From JAWWPG01 sp033850885 (GTDB lineage: Bacteria; Actinomycetota; Actinomycetes; Propionibacteriales; Nocardioidaceae): a stretch of 31,026 bases of DNA. The notes below the pieces were generated by a model. That model ran no database searches and was not told where the DNA came from. It was given only the letters and a program-made list of their open reading frames with translations. Below, in pieces: positions 1 to 7,291 of this stretch; within the stretch, counting starts at the first letter, position 1, and each line of letters starts with the position of its first letter. The stretch is from the NCBI GenBank assembly GCA_033850885.1, contig JAWWPG010000007.1:1-31026 (forward strand), written 5' to 3'. The position numbers and the translations under genes were made by a program.

Positions 1-800
1 AGCAGGGCCAGCACCACCACTCCGAGCGCCACCCGGTAGCCGACGAACCACGTGATCGGGTGGTGCGCGACGAACTGCAGCAGCCAGGCGACCGCGGCGT
101 ACGCCACGACGAAGCTGACCACGGTGGCCACGAGGGTCGTGGCGAGGGAGATGTCGCCCCCGAGCGCACTGGGCAGCTCGAACAGACCGGCCGCGAGCAG
201 AGCGGGGATCGACAAGAAGAAGGACATGCGGGTGGCGGTGACCCGGTCGAGGCCGGTGAACAGCCCGGCCGAGATGGTCGCACCCGACCGCGACACACCC
301 GGTATCAGCGAGATGCACTGGACCAGGCCGATGATCAGGGCGTCCCTCATCGTCAGGTCGTGCTCGTGACGGTCCTGCCGACCCATCCGCTCAGCCGCCA
401 CCATCACGACGCTCCAGGCGATCAGGGCTCCGCCGACCCACCACAGGTTCCGCAGCGGCCCGGTGACGAGGTGCCTGCCCAAGAGCCCCACAACGGCGAC
501 CGGGATGGAGCCGACGATGACGTACCAGCCCATCCGGTAGTCGAAGCTGCCCCGCACCTCAGGCTTGACGATGCCACGCGCCCAGGTCGCGATGATCCGC
601 CAGATGTCCTGGCGGAAGTACACGATGACCGCCGCGATCGCGCCCATCTGGATGACCGCGGTGAACGCGGTCACCGTGTCGTTGTTGATGTCGAGCCCGA
701 GCAGGTTCTCGACGATCGTGAGATGACCAGTGCTCGAGACGGGCAGGAACTCGGTGAGACCCTCGACGACCCCGAGGATCAGCGCTTGAAGAAAGTCCAC
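1..800 (-). CDS. uppP: Undecaprenyl-diphosphatase UppP (BacA family), 3' end outside the window
   Basis: Integral membrane phosphatase that recycles undecaprenyl diphosphate to the monophosphate carrier for peptidoglycan and other wall polymers. Reading from a GTG at 800, the N-terminus gives VDFLQALILGVVEGLTEFLP followed by VSSTGHL, the family's first conserved motif with acidic residues at 13 and 17 and His26. The second motif PGVSRSGATI lies near residue 168. The frame stays open to the window edge, ending in a hydrophobic stretch (TWFVGYRVALGVVVLAL). About 266 residues are visible against a usual 265-280, so only the last few should be missing. The gene begins 4 nt after the stop of the LLM oxidoreductase gene, so the two are probably cotranscribed. 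The identification is firm; the exact GTG start is inferred. Confidence 0.95.
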   Translation of the reverse strand, partial: MDFLQALILGVVEGLTEFLPVSSTGHLTIVENLLGLDINNDTVTAFTAVIQMGAIAAVIVYFRQDIWRIIATWARGIVKPEVRGSFDYRMGWYVIVGSIPVAVVGLLGRHLVTGPLRNLWWVGGALIAWSVVMVAAERMGRQDRHEHDLTMRDALIIGLVQCISLIPGVSRSGATISAGLFTGLDRVTATRMSFFLSIPALLAAGLFELPSALGGDISLATTLVATVVSFVVAYAAVAWLLQFVAHHPITWFVGYRVALGVVVLAL

Positions 801-804
801 GCGC

Positions 805-1854
805 TCAGTCTGCTAGCCCGGCTGCCTCGAGTGCGTGAGCCACCCTGCGAAGGGTGTCGACGCGTTTCGCGAGGTCGGCGTCGAAGAGCGACACGTTGAG
901 GGTCGTGACGCCGGCTGCGGCGAACGCCTGGAGCCTCTCGACGACCCGCTCGGGGGGGCCCAGGATGCTCGTCCGGTCGATGAGCTCGAAGGGTACGGCG
1001 GCCATCGCCGCGCGGTGATCCCGGGCGAGGAACAGGTCCTGCACCTCCTGAGCCGCCCGTTCATACCCCATCCGGCGCGCCAAGGCGTTGTAGAAGTTCT
1101 GCTCCCGGCTGCCCATGCCGCCGACGTAGAGGGCTGTATACCCCCGGATCGGCTGCGCACAGGCGTCGAGGTCGTCGCCGAGGGAAACCGGGACCGTGGC
1201 GGAAACGTCGAATGCCGCCCCATCGCGGCCGGCCTGCCGGCGCCCGGTCCGGACGGGTGCCAGCAGGTCGTCGGCGTGCTCGGGCGAGAAGAAGATCGCC
1301 AGCCAGCCATCGGCGATCTCGCCGGCGAGCTCGAGGTTCCGGGGTCCGACTGCTGCAAGGTAGATCGGCACTCGTTCGCGCGCGGGGTGGACGGCGAGCT
1401 TGAGCGCCTTCCCGGGGCCGTCGGGAAGCGGCAACGTGAAGAAGTCGCCGTCGTAGCGCACCGTCTCGCGGCGCAGCGCCATCGTCACGATGTCGACGTA
1501 CTCGCGGGTGCGCTCGAGGGGGCGAGCGAAGCGGACACCGTGCCAGCCCTCCGACACCTGCGGACCCGACACCCCGAGGCCGAGCCGGAAGCGTCCGCCG
1601 CTCAGCAGGTCGAGCGAGGCCGCGGTCATCGCCGTCATCGCCGGTGTCCGGGCCGGGATCTGCATGACCGCGGCGCCGATGCCGATGCGCTCGGTCTTGG
1701 CGGCGAGGTAGCTGAGGAGCGTGGGCGAGTCCGACCCGTAGGCCTCCGCGGCCCACAGCACGTCGTACCCGAACGCCTCGGCGGCCCTCGCCAGCGTGAC
1801 GTAGTCCGCGACGACGCTTCCGAGGATGTAGCCCAGGTTGAGACCGAGTTTCAC
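805..1854 (-). CDS. LLM-class (luciferase-like, probably F420-dependent) oxidoreductase
   Basis: Predicted 349-aa TIM-barrel oxidoreductase of the luciferase-like monooxygenase superfamily. The N-terminus VKLGLNLGY and the segments FGYDVLWAAEAYGSDSPT, TERIGIGAAVMQIPARTPAM and SGGRFRLGLGVSGPQVSEGW are typical of actinobacterial F420-dependent members; the substrate cannot be read from the sequence. A longer frame opens at 1926 but would overlap the divergent aldo/keto reductase. I chose the GTG at 1854 because the protein then begins at the conserved barrel strand and a TATGGT box lies 6 nt upstream (1861-1866), as for a leaderless transcript. It precedes uppP by 4 nt in a likely two-gene operon. 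Cofactor preference (F420 rather than FMN) is inferred from family and host type. Confidence 0.88.
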   Translation of the reverse strand: MKLGLNLGYILGSVVADYVTLARAAEAFGYDVLWAAEAYGSDSPTLLSYLAAKTERIGIGAAVMQIPARTPAMTAMTAASLDLLSGGRFRLGLGVSGPQVSEGWHGVRFARPLERTREYVDIVTMALRRETVRYDGDFFTLPLPDGPGKALKLAVHPARERVPIYLAAVGPRNLELAGEIADGWLAIFFSPEHADDLLAPVRTGRRQAGRDGAAFDVSATVPVSLGDDLDACAQPIRGYTALYVGGMGSREQNFYNALARRMGYERAAQEVQDLFLARDHRAAMAAVPFELIDRTSILGPPERVVERLQAFAAAGVTTLNVSLFDADLAKRVDTLRRVAHALEAAGLAD

Positions 1855-1917
1855 AGCCTGACCATAGCGACAAGGACGGCGGGTCCAGTGGCCAGAAGGT
1901 GCATTAGGGTCGTGGCC
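1855..1917. promoter_or_regulatory. Compact divergent promoter with leaderless-type -10 boxes on both strands
   Basis: The 63 bp between the divergent LLM oxidoreductase and aldo/keto reductase genes hold a TANNNT box for each. TATGGT on the minus strand (1866-1861) ends 6 nt before the GTG at 1854. TAGGGT on the plus strand (1905-1910) ends 7 nt before the ATG at 1918. Neither start has a clear Shine-Dalgarno sequence, and no -35 consensus is obvious. The spacing matches known actinobacterial leaderless transcripts; the promoter assignment is inference. Confidence 0.45.
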
Positions 1918-2886
1918 ATGCTGCATCGCTTCCTCGGCGCGACCGGGCTGAGGGTGTCACGGCTGGGGCTGGGCACGATGACGTGGGGGACGGACACGGA
2001 CCAGCACGAGGCGGCCGCACAGCTGCGTCTTTTCGTCGATGCCGGTGGCACACTGCTGGACACGGCCGCCTCCTACGGAGAAGGTCTGACGGAGGAGCTG
2101 GTCGGCACCATGCTCGGGACCGTCGTGGACCGCGACCGGGTGGTGCTCGCTACCAAGGCCGGCATCACCCGACGCGGCGCTGAGCGGACCGTCGACGTGT
2201 CGCGCGGAGCGCTTCTCCGCAGCCTCGACACGTCCCTGCGCAGACTCGGTGTCGAGTACGTCGACCTGTGGCAGACGCACACGTGGTCAGAAGACGTCCC
2301 GCTCGACGAGACCCTGTCGGCGCTCGACCTCGCGGTCTCGTCCGGAAGGGCCAGGTACGTCGGCATCTCGAACTACTCGGGATGGCAGACGGCGCAGGCC
2401 GCCACGTTCCAGCGGTCGACCGCCGGCAGGGTCCGCATCGCCTCGACGCAGATGGAGTACTCGCTGCTCCAGCGCGGGATCGAGCGTGAGGTGGTTCCCG
2501 CCGTCCTGGCGCTCGGCCTCGGTATCCTCCCGTGGGCGCCGCTAGGCCGCGGCATGCTGACGGGCAAGTACCGGTCGGGCGTGCCTGGCGACTCCCGGGC
2601 GGCGTCGTCGACGTACGAAAGGTATGTCGGTGAGCACCTCACCCCTCGAGGCGCCCAGATCGTGGAGGCCGTGTGCCGGGCGGCGGACGGGCTGGACCTG
2701 TCCCCCGCCCAGGTTGCGCTGGCGTGGGTGCGGGACCAGCCTGGCGTCACCGCGCCGATCGTGGGCGCCCGCACGGCGGAGCAGCTCGAGACGTCGCTCG
2801 CCGTTGAGGACGTGACCCTCCCGGACGAGATCAGCGCGGCGCTCGACGATGTTTCGGCGCCGCCGACTGGCTACCCGGAGGCGTGA
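1918..2886 (+). CDS. Aldo/keto reductase
   Basis: Predicted cytosolic NADPH-dependent carbonyl reductase of 322 aa, the normal length for the family. The catalytic tetrad is visible: Asp48 and Tyr53 in LLDTAASYGEG, Lys80 in LATKAG and His121 in LWQTHTW. Further family signatures are LGLGTMTWG at the N-terminus, YVGISNYSGW, and the C-terminal cofactor segment PIVGARTAEQLETSL. The ATG at 1918 begins MLHRFLGATGLRVSRLGLG, which is where this family starts. A frame running in from 835 is only the antisense of the LLM gene. There is no Shine-Dalgarno sequence, but a TAGGGT box lies 7 nt upstream, fitting a leaderless message. The substrate is not predictable. It ends 45 bp before the DUF5703 gene. 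Confidence 0.94.
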   Translation: MLHRFLGATGLRVSRLGLGTMTWGTDTDQHEAAAQLRLFVDAGGTLLDTAASYGEGLTEELVGTMLGTVVDRDRVVLATKAGITRRGAERTVDVSRGALLRSLDTSLRRLGVEYVDLWQTHTWSEDVPLDETLSALDLAVSSGRARYVGISNYSGWQTAQAATFQRSTAGRVRIASTQMEYSLLQRGIEREVVPAVLALGLGILPWAPLGRGMLTGKYRSGVPGDSRAASSTYERYVGEHLTPRGAQIVEAVCRAADGLDLSPAQVALAWVRDQPGVTAPIVGARTAEQLETSLAVEDVTLPDEISAALDDVSAPPTGYPEA

Positions 2887-2931
2887 AGACAGCCGGCGGC
2901 GCGGGTAGGGTTGCGAGACGCAGGAGGTGGC

Positions 2932-3138
2932 ATGGAGTACGAGTTCCAGCGGTTCCGGCTGCCGCGCACGATCTCGCGGGCGGCGGTGTGCCGGTTGCTG
3001 ACGGAACGGGCAGAGTACGGCGGCTGGGAGCTCGCCCGATTGAGGCTGTACGCCGACGGAACCCGCAGGGTGGAGCTTCGCCGCCGGATCATCAGGGTCC
3101 GGCGCCAGATGTTCTCCGACTCGCAACCGATGGTCTGA
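2932..3138 (+). CDS. DUF5703 family small protein
   Basis: A 68-aa basic protein beginning MEYEFQRFRLPRTISRAAV, with the conserved core AEYGGWELARLRLY followed by an Arg-rich tail (GTRRVELRRRIIRVRR). This matches the small actinobacterial DUF5703 family, whose function is unknown. The start is well set: AGGAGGT at 2922-2928 lies just upstream of the ATG. A TTG 21 nt earlier is in frame but lies upstream of that ribosome site. It ends 18 bp from the convergent M20 peptidase gene, a neighbourhood I recall as common in actinobacteria. Confidence 0.85.
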   Translation: MEYEFQRFRLPRTISRAAVCRLLTERAEYGGWELARLRLYADGTRRVELRRRIIRVRRQMFSDSQPMV

Positions 3139-3156
3139 GCCGGGCAGGGGCCGATC

Positions 3157-4461
3157 CTAGGCCAGGTCCAGGAATCGGTCGAAGACCCGCGCCGAGAAGT
3201 CGAGGGCGTCGACGGGCACTCGCTCGTCGACGCCGTGGAAGAGGGCCGTGAAGTCCAGATCATCCGGTAGCCGCAACGGGGAGAAGCCGAAGCAACGGAT
3301 GCCGAGCTGGCTCCAGGCCTTCGCGTCGGTGCCGCCGGACATCAGGAAGGGCAGGATCGTGGCGTCCGGCTCCTCCGTTCGGATGGCCGCCTTCATCGCC
3401 TCGACCAAAGGTCCGTCGAACGGGGTCGACAAGGCGACGTCGTGGACCAGGATCTCGTAGCTGACGTTGTCCGGGAGCAGCTCGCGAAGGGTCGCGAAGA
3501 ACTCGTCCTCGTACCCCGGCAGGAAGCGCCCGTCGATGCAGGCCGTCGCCTCGCCGGGGATCACGTTGTGCTTGTAACCCGACGACAGCATCGTCGGGTT
3601 CGCCGTGTTTCGGACGACGGCGGCCAACATCCGAGCGGCCGGCCCGAAGTACTCGATGAGTGCGTCGACGTTGGCTTCGACGTCGTCATGGCCGGTGCGG
3701 CTGGCGACCTCCTCCAGCAGGGCCCCCATCGCCGGCGTCAGCCGGATCGGCCACTCGTGCCTGCCGATGGCCAGTACCGCCTCGGCGACCGCGGTGACGG
3801 CGTTGTCCGTGTTGCGCATCGAGCCGTGCCCGGCCGTTCCCTGCGCCCGAAGCCGCAGCCAGGCGATCCCCTTCTCTGCCGTCTCGATGAGGTAGATCCG
3901 CTTGCCCGCGACGGTGGTGGAGAACCCCCCGACTTCCCCGACTGCTTCGGTGCAGCCTTCGAGCCACTCGGGCCGCTGGTCGACGATCGGGTGCGCGCCG
4001 GCGATGCTGCCCGCCTCCTCGTCGGCGGTGAAGACCAGGGTCAGGGCTCGCCTCGGCGGCCGTTGCGCCTTCGCGCGCGCCCTGACAACCGACAGGATGG
4101 CGGCATCGAAGTCCTTCATGTCGACCGCTCCCCTGCCCCAGAGGTAGCCATCCATCACCTCGCCCGAGAACGGGTCGACCTTCCAGTCCTGTTTGGCGGC
4201 GGGTACGACGTCCAGGTGGCCGTGCACCAAGAGCCTGTCGGTGGAGTCTGGATCCCCCCAGCGGGCCACCAGCGACGTACGCCCCTTCTGTGGTTCGAAG
4301 AACTCGGACTCGATGCCCACGTCGGCGAGCTTCTCCGCGACATACTCAGCCGCGAGGCGCTCCCCTGGACCAGAGGCGTCGCCGTAGTTGGTGGTGTCGA
4401 TCCGGATCAGGTCCCGGCAGATCTCGGTGACGTCAGCCTCTGGCCGGTAGCTCGTGGTCAT
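3157..4461 (-). CDS. M20/M25/M40-family zinc metallopeptidase (amidohydrolase/dipeptidase type)
   Basis: Predicted two-zinc hydrolase of about 434 aa that cleaves terminal amide bonds of small peptides or acyl-amino acids. The metal and catalytic motifs of the family appear in order: VHGHLDVVP (His ligand and catalytic-site Asp, residues about 80-88), GRGAVDMKD (bridging Asp), FTADEEAGS (catalytic and ligand Glu), ACIDGRFLPG, and a C-terminal LFHGVDERV with the last His ligand. GGTDAKAW near residue 380 is also typical. The start could be the ATG at 4461 or the GTG directly before it at 4464; I prefer the ATG because AGGA is better spaced from it. No signal peptide is seen, so it should be cytosolic. 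It is convergent with the DUF5703 gene. The substrate is unknown. Confidence 0.93.
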   Translation of the reverse strand: MTTSYRPEADVTEICRDLIRIDTTNYGDASGPGERLAAEYVAEKLADVGIESEFFEPQKGRTSLVARWGDPDSTDRLLVHGHLDVVPAAKQDWKVDPFSGEVMDGYLWGRGAVDMKDFDAAILSVVRARAKAQRPPRRALTLVFTADEEAGSIAGAHPIVDQRPEWLEGCTEAVGEVGGFSTTVAGKRIYLIETAEKGIAWLRLRAQGTAGHGSMRNTDNAVTAVAEAVLAIGRHEWPIRLTPAMGALLEEVASRTGHDDVEANVDALIEYFGPAARMLAAVVRNTANPTMLSSGYKHNVIPGEATACIDGRFLPGYEDEFFATLRELLPDNVSYEILVHDVALSTPFDGPLVEAMKAAIRTEEPDATILPFLMSGGTDAKAWSQLGIRCFGFSPLRLPDDLDFTALFHGVDERVPVDALDFSARVFDRFLDLA

Positions 4462-4483
4462 CACCCCATCCTGCCTTGTCTGG

Positions 4484-4514
4484 TTGCGGGTCGACAGGCC
4501 TGCTTTGCTAGAGT
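4484..4514 (+). promoter_or_regulatory. Possible promoter of tRNA-Leu
   Basis: TTGCGG at 4484-4489 and TAGAGT at 4509-4514 resemble -35 and -10 boxes with a rather long 19-nt spacer, about 34 nt before the tRNA 5' end. The TAGAGT fits TANNNT. No other promoter-like pair is evident between the M20 gene and the tRNA, so this is the best available candidate. Confidence 0.35.
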
Positions 4515-4547
4515 TGGCTGGCTCGCAGAGTCGTCGCGAGCAACCAC

Positions 4548-4633
4548 GTCCGGGTGGCGGAATAGGTAGACGCGCTAGCTTGAGGTGCTAGTGCCCGTAT
4601 TAGGGCATGGGGGTTCAAGTCCCCCCTCGGACA
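4548..4633 (+). tRNA. tRNA-Leu (anticodon GAG)
   Basis: 86-nt class II tRNA. The acceptor strands GTCCGGG and CTCGGAC pair, with one G-T, and the discriminator is A. The anticodon arm is CTAGC-TTGAGGT-GCTAG, giving anticodon GAG for Leu. A long variable arm (TGCCCGTATTAGGGCA) marks a Leu/Ser-type tRNA, and the T arm is GGGGGTTCAAGTCCCCC. CCA is not encoded. Its 3' end from 4613 onward is the attachment core of the downstream element, so the gene survives integration because the element supplies an identical 3' end. Confidence 0.95.
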
Positions 4634-4634
4634 C
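4613..4634 (+). repeat. Left attachment site core in the tRNA-Leu 3' end
   Basis: 22-bp sequence starting GTTCAAGT and ending CGGACAC, covering the T arm and 3' acceptor strand of tRNA-Leu plus one base. It is repeated exactly at 22727-22748 in the same orientation. The base before (G versus A) and the base after (T versus A) differ between copies, fixing the core length. This is the expected footprint of tyrosine-integrase insertion into a tRNA gene. Confidence 0.92.
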
Positions 4635-4637
4635 TCG

Positions 4638-4683
4638 ATGAGCCTCACGTTTCCGCAGGTCAGCAGCGTGAGGCTCATTTTTT
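4638..4683 (+). terminator. Rho-independent terminator just inside the left end of the element
   Basis: A perfect 12-bp inverted repeat, ATGAGCCTCACG at 4638-4649 and CGTGAGGCTCAT at 4667-4678, with a 17-nt loop and a run of six T (4678-4683). It lies 4 nt beyond the tRNA-Leu end and belongs to the element, so it replaces the host terminator displaced by integration. The stop codon of the converging minus-strand gene (4675-4677) is inside the right arm, so the hairpin may end transcripts from both sides. Confidence 0.85.
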
Positions 4684-5142
4684 ACTGCCCCGCCACGGCG
4701 GCCCTGATACTTCCCTGATACTTAGAGCTGCTCTCGCGCCCATGAGGGAGGCCACCGCGTCCAGCAGTTCCTGCCTGACCTCGCCTTCATTGACGTTACG
4801 AAGTGGCACCCCCGAGTTGCCCGTTTTTGCAAACGACTCCTGCGCAACTTCCTGCGTCGTCCTCAGGCCATATGATGCGTGAGTTGTTGGGATCAACTCG
4901 TAGGGTAGGAGGGCCGCCAAGCCCTTGGCCACCGCCTCCACTCCCGAATCGCTCTTGGGCTTGAATATCTGCTCTTGCAGGCGAGCCAGCACTCCCAACT
5001 CGAAGTTCACACGACGCTCTAGAAGAAGAGCACGCTGGGATTCGGCAGCCTGTCTCTTGGCCTGCATGATGGTGAAGGCAGCCAGGATCGCGGCCGCAAG
5101 TACGCCGAGCGTCGAGATGACGTCCAGGATGACCACGGTCAC
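4675..5142 (-). CDS. Small membrane-anchored hypothetical protein coupled to the integrase
   Basis: 155 aa, family not recognised. The N-terminus has one membrane segment (MTVVILDVISTLGVLAAAIL continuing AAFTIM, residues about 3-26), followed by a basic, probably helical stretch (QAKRQAAESQRALLLERRV) and an alanine-rich cytoplasmic-type domain. Its GTG start overlaps the integrase stop (GTGA) and a G-rich ribosome site lies upstream, so translation is probably coupled to the integrase. The 3' end carries two TGATACT heptamers on the opposite strand and the stop lies in the terminator hairpin, so the gene shares DNA with the attachment region. A role in superinfection exclusion would be a guess. 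Confidence 0.7.
   Translation of the reverse strand: MTVVILDVISTLGVLAAAILAAFTIMQAKRQAAESQRALLLERRVNFELGVLARLQEQIFKPKSDSGVEAVAKGLAALLPYELIPTTHASYGLRTTQEVAQESFAKTGNSGVPLRNVNEGEVRQELLDAVASLMGARAALSIREVSGPPWRGSKK
4705..4722 (+). other. Paired TGATACT heptamers, candidate left integrase arm sites
   Basis: TGATACT occurs at 4705-4711 and 4716-4722, inside a tandem 11-bp repeat (CCCTGATACTT twice, 4702-4723), about 70-90 bp inward from the left core. The same heptamer occurs twice near the right core (22588-22594 and 22600-22606). Short repeats shared by both ends and set inward from the crossover are what tyrosine integrases use as arm-type sites. The repeats are directly visible; their role is inferred. 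Confidence 0.5.
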
Positions 5143-6365
5143 GCACCCCCTTGCAGTAGTGCTGCAAATCGGTCAGCCGCTTCGCGTTGCATGCCCGGCA
5201 TGACGTGGGCGTAGGTGCCCAACGTGATTGTCGGGTTAGCATGCCCGAGACGTTCGGAGACAACCTTGACGGGTGTCCCGGCGCGGAGCAGCAGACTGGC
5301 GTGGGTGTGCCGCACGTCGTGCAACCGGATCGCCGGCAGCGTGTCCTCACCGCGGTCTCTCCTTGCGGCTGCCACACAGGTCGTGAATGACCGCGAGAAC
5401 CGCTCAGGGTGACGTGGTGACCCGTCCAGGTTGCCGAGCACATAGGCGTCGTCACGGGCCAGCGAGAGGGCAATCGCGCCACGGGCGGCCCGGTGAGCCT
5501 TGAGTGCCGCAACCGTCCCGGGATCCAGGTCGACGACCCGCGGCCGGCCAGCCTTCGGCGGCCCTATGAGCAGTTGCTCCCCCTCGCCCTTGTTACGGAT
5601 CAGCGACAGCGCACGCTGCACACTGACCCGTCCCGCATTCCAGTCGACGTCCGACCAGCGGAGGCTCAGTGCCTCGCCGCGGCGCATGCCCGTCATGGCC
5701 AGCAGCAGCCAGGCGACGTGCAGCTCGTCGTCACGGGCCGCTGACCAGTCCAGGAATCCCCGAAGCTCCTCAGCGGACCAGTAGCGCATCTCGGGCGACG
5801 CCGCAGACTTCGCCGACGGCGGGTCAGCCTTGTCGGCAGGGTTGCGCGCCAGGAGCCCGGTGCGTACGGCAGCGCCGAGAGCAGAGTGCACGATCGTGTG
5901 CACGTACCGGACCGTCCGGGGCGATAGACCTCCTTGGCCGTCGACGCGGCCGGACGTCTCGAGCTGGCGGTACAGCTTCGTCAGACGCGTCCCGGTGAGC
6001 TGCTCGAGCCGCAGAGCCCCGATGTGAGGGGTGAGGTGTAGGCGGACGTTCTTGCGGTAGCTGGACACCGTGCTGGGTTCCTTGCGGAGCCCGTCGAGCC
6101 ACTCTGCCAGGTACTCCCCCACCGTGACCTTGTTCGACACGACGTGGCTGCCCTTACGGATCTCGGCGTTGATGTCGCCGAGCGCCGCGGCAGCGGCCTT
6201 CCGGTCGAGGAACGGCTGCCCGTCCTTGTCGCGGCGCCGCAGGACGACTTTCTTGGATCCGTCGTCGTTGACGATCGTGTACTTGATCAGGTATCGCGGG
6301 CCGGCCTTCGTGTCGTACTGGCTGATCCCACCCTCACCGGCCTGCCGGCGCCGCGGCTTAGTCAC
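5139..6365 (-). CDS. int: Tyrosine-type site-specific integrase of the element
   Basis: Integrase of 408 aa, the usual length for tRNA-targeting actinophage integrases. Residues 1-75 contain an AP2-like arm-binding domain (GGISQYDTKAGPRYLIKYTI). Residues about 80-175 are the SAM-like core-binding domain (TVGEYLAEWLDGL, TVSSYRKNVRLHL). The catalytic domain has the full set: Arg228 (TGMRRGEAL), Lys271 (PPKAGRPR), His349 and Arg352 (LHDVRHTHAS), His375 (LGHA) and Tyr385 (TYAHV). It lies about 0.5 kb from the tRNA attachment core and should catalyse integration into, and with an excisionase excision from, tRNA-Leu. Its GTG start overlaps the stop of the upstream 195-aa gene, and its stop overlaps the 155-aa membrane protein gene, giving a coupled three-gene run. 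Confidence 0.96.
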   Translation of the reverse strand: MTKPRRRQAGEGGISQYDTKAGPRYLIKYTIVNDDGSKKVVLRRRDKDGQPFLDRKAAAAALGDINAEIRKGSHVVSNKVTVGEYLAEWLDGLRKEPSTVSSYRKNVRLHLTPHIGALRLEQLTGTRLTKLYRQLETSGRVDGQGGLSPRTVRYVHTIVHSALGAAVRTGLLARNPADKADPPSAKSAASPEMRYWSAEELRGFLDWSAARDDELHVAWLLLAMTGMRRGEALSLRWSDVDWNAGRVSVQRALSLIRNKGEGEQLLIGPPKAGRPRVVDLDPGTVAALKAHRAARGAIALSLARDDAYVLGNLDGSPRHPERFSRSFTTCVAAARRDRGEDTLPAIRLHDVRHTHASLLLRAGTPVKVVSERLGHANPTITLGTYAHVMPGMQREAADRFAALLQGGA

Positions 6366-6949
6366 TGCTCTCCTGCTTTGCCCTTGATTGGTTTACCTAG
6401 GAACTTTTGACCCGTATCGGGATCGGTTCGCTCTCGCGCAGCCTGCAGGTACAGCCGGGCTGTGCGCGTCTTCTTTCCGAAGTGTTCCGCGACCGCCACG
6501 GTTGGGGCGCCTTCTAGGTTCGCCCGGTAGACGCGAACGACCTCACGAAGCAGATCGTCGGAAATCTTCACCGTGCGGGCTCTCTGCGCCTCACGTACAG
6601 CCCGATGCTCCTCGGCCTCTGAGGGATACAGCCGCTGCCAATCGACCGTGCCGTCTCCCACGATTGGTCTACCACCGATGAGCACCTTGATGGTCCTGTC
6701 TAAAACGTCCTGGACCCGGATCCCAGCCAGACCCGAGCAACGAACCTCATGACCGCCTTCGGTGGCTGTGACAGTCACCTGGACACAACGCGGCGCTCCA
6801 TCGCGCACCTCGAACCAAAATCGGACGTCAGGCTCCCCATCGTCGTTCTCGACCAGCGAGGCGCCGAATTCTTTGGGCATTTTCACAAGCCCCACCATCG
6901 CGAAGTCCTCATCGCTCGTCGGGATCTTCTGGTGGAACAGGTACCTCAC
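6362..6949 (-). CDS. Hypothetical protein with C-terminal helix-turn-helix, first gene of the integrase operon
   Basis: 195 aa, no named family recognised. The N-terminal half is beta-rich (FWFEVRDGAPRCVQVTVTAT) followed by a dimer-like region. Residues about 128-175 (SDDLLREVVRVYRANLEGAP, then TVAVAEHFGKKTRTARLYLQ) read as a helix-turn-helix of the kind that selects or binds DNA, and the tail is basic. It precedes the integrase with a GTGA overlap and is divergent from the XRE regulator, so it may be a regulator or accessory factor of integration. The start is a GTG at 6949. Coding status is well supported by coupling; function is unknown. Confidence 0.75.
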   Translation of the reverse strand: MRYLFHQKIPTSDEDFAMVGLVKMPKEFGASLVENDDGEPDVRFWFEVRDGAPRCVQVTVTATEGGHEVRCSGLAGIRVQDVLDRTIKVLIGGRPIVGDGTVDWQRLYPSEAEEHRAVREAQRARTVKISDDLLREVVRVYRANLEGAPTVAVAEHFGKKTRTARLYLQAARERTDPDTGQKFLGKPIKGKAGEQ

Positions 6950-6990
6950 TCGGCTCTCCCGAAGGTAGGAAGCAAACGTGTAGGGCGTCT

Positions 6991-7041
6991 GCCTAGTGAC
7001 TAGGCTCTCACGTCCGGCAGGATGGTGTCAACCTCCTAGGC
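6991..7041. promoter_or_regulatory. Candidate operator between the integrase operon and the XRE-led operon
   Basis: A perfect 15-bp palindrome GCCTAGTGACTAGGC (6991-7005; 7-bp arms) lies in the 117-bp divergent gap, with a further CTAGGC half-site at 7036-7041. A minus-strand TTGACA (7031-7026) could be a -35 box for the integrase operon, though no good -10 follows. The position suggests binding by the adjacent XRE repressor, which would control lysogenic and lytic-like directions. The target assignment is inference. Confidence 0.5.
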
Positions 7042-7066
7042 AAGACCATACCGGCAGGAGATACCA

Positions 7067-7291
7067 GTGACAGCGGTACAGGCAAAAAGTCCCCTCAGGG
7101 AGTGGCGTGAGGCAGCGGGATTCTCACTTACCGACTGCGCCGGCCTCACGGGATTCTCGACCGCGATGTTCAGCCGTGCCGAACGAGGCGAACGAATATT
7201 CAGCCCCCAGGCGAAGGTGCTCATCGCGCGTCGGCTAGGTGTCTCCGTCGCGGAGCTCTTCCCCGTCGAGGATGCCGAGGTCTCGGCATGA
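7067..7291 (+). CDS. XRE-family helix-turn-helix regulator
   Basis: 74-aa single-domain DNA-binding protein. The canonical five-helix fold is readable: PLREWREAAGFSLTDCAGLT, the recognition region GFSTAMFSRAERGER, and QAKVLIARRLGVSVAELFPV. Nothing beyond the HTH is present, as in small phage repressors of the Cro type. The GTG at 7067 follows GGAG with good spacing. It heads the rightward operon, faces the integrase operon across a palindrome-bearing gap, and overlaps the excisionase-like gene by ATGA. It is probably the element's main switch protein; repressor versus activator cannot be decided. Confidence 0.88.
   Translation: MTAVQAKSPLREWREAAGFSLTDCAGLTGFSTAMFSRAERGERIFSPQAKVLIARRLGVSVAELFPVEDAEVSA

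Noticed and set aside
835..2886. A 683-aa plus-strand frame running into the aldo/keto reductase.
   Set aside because: Its first half is the antisense of the LLM oxidoreductase and has no family features; the reductase begins normally at 1918.
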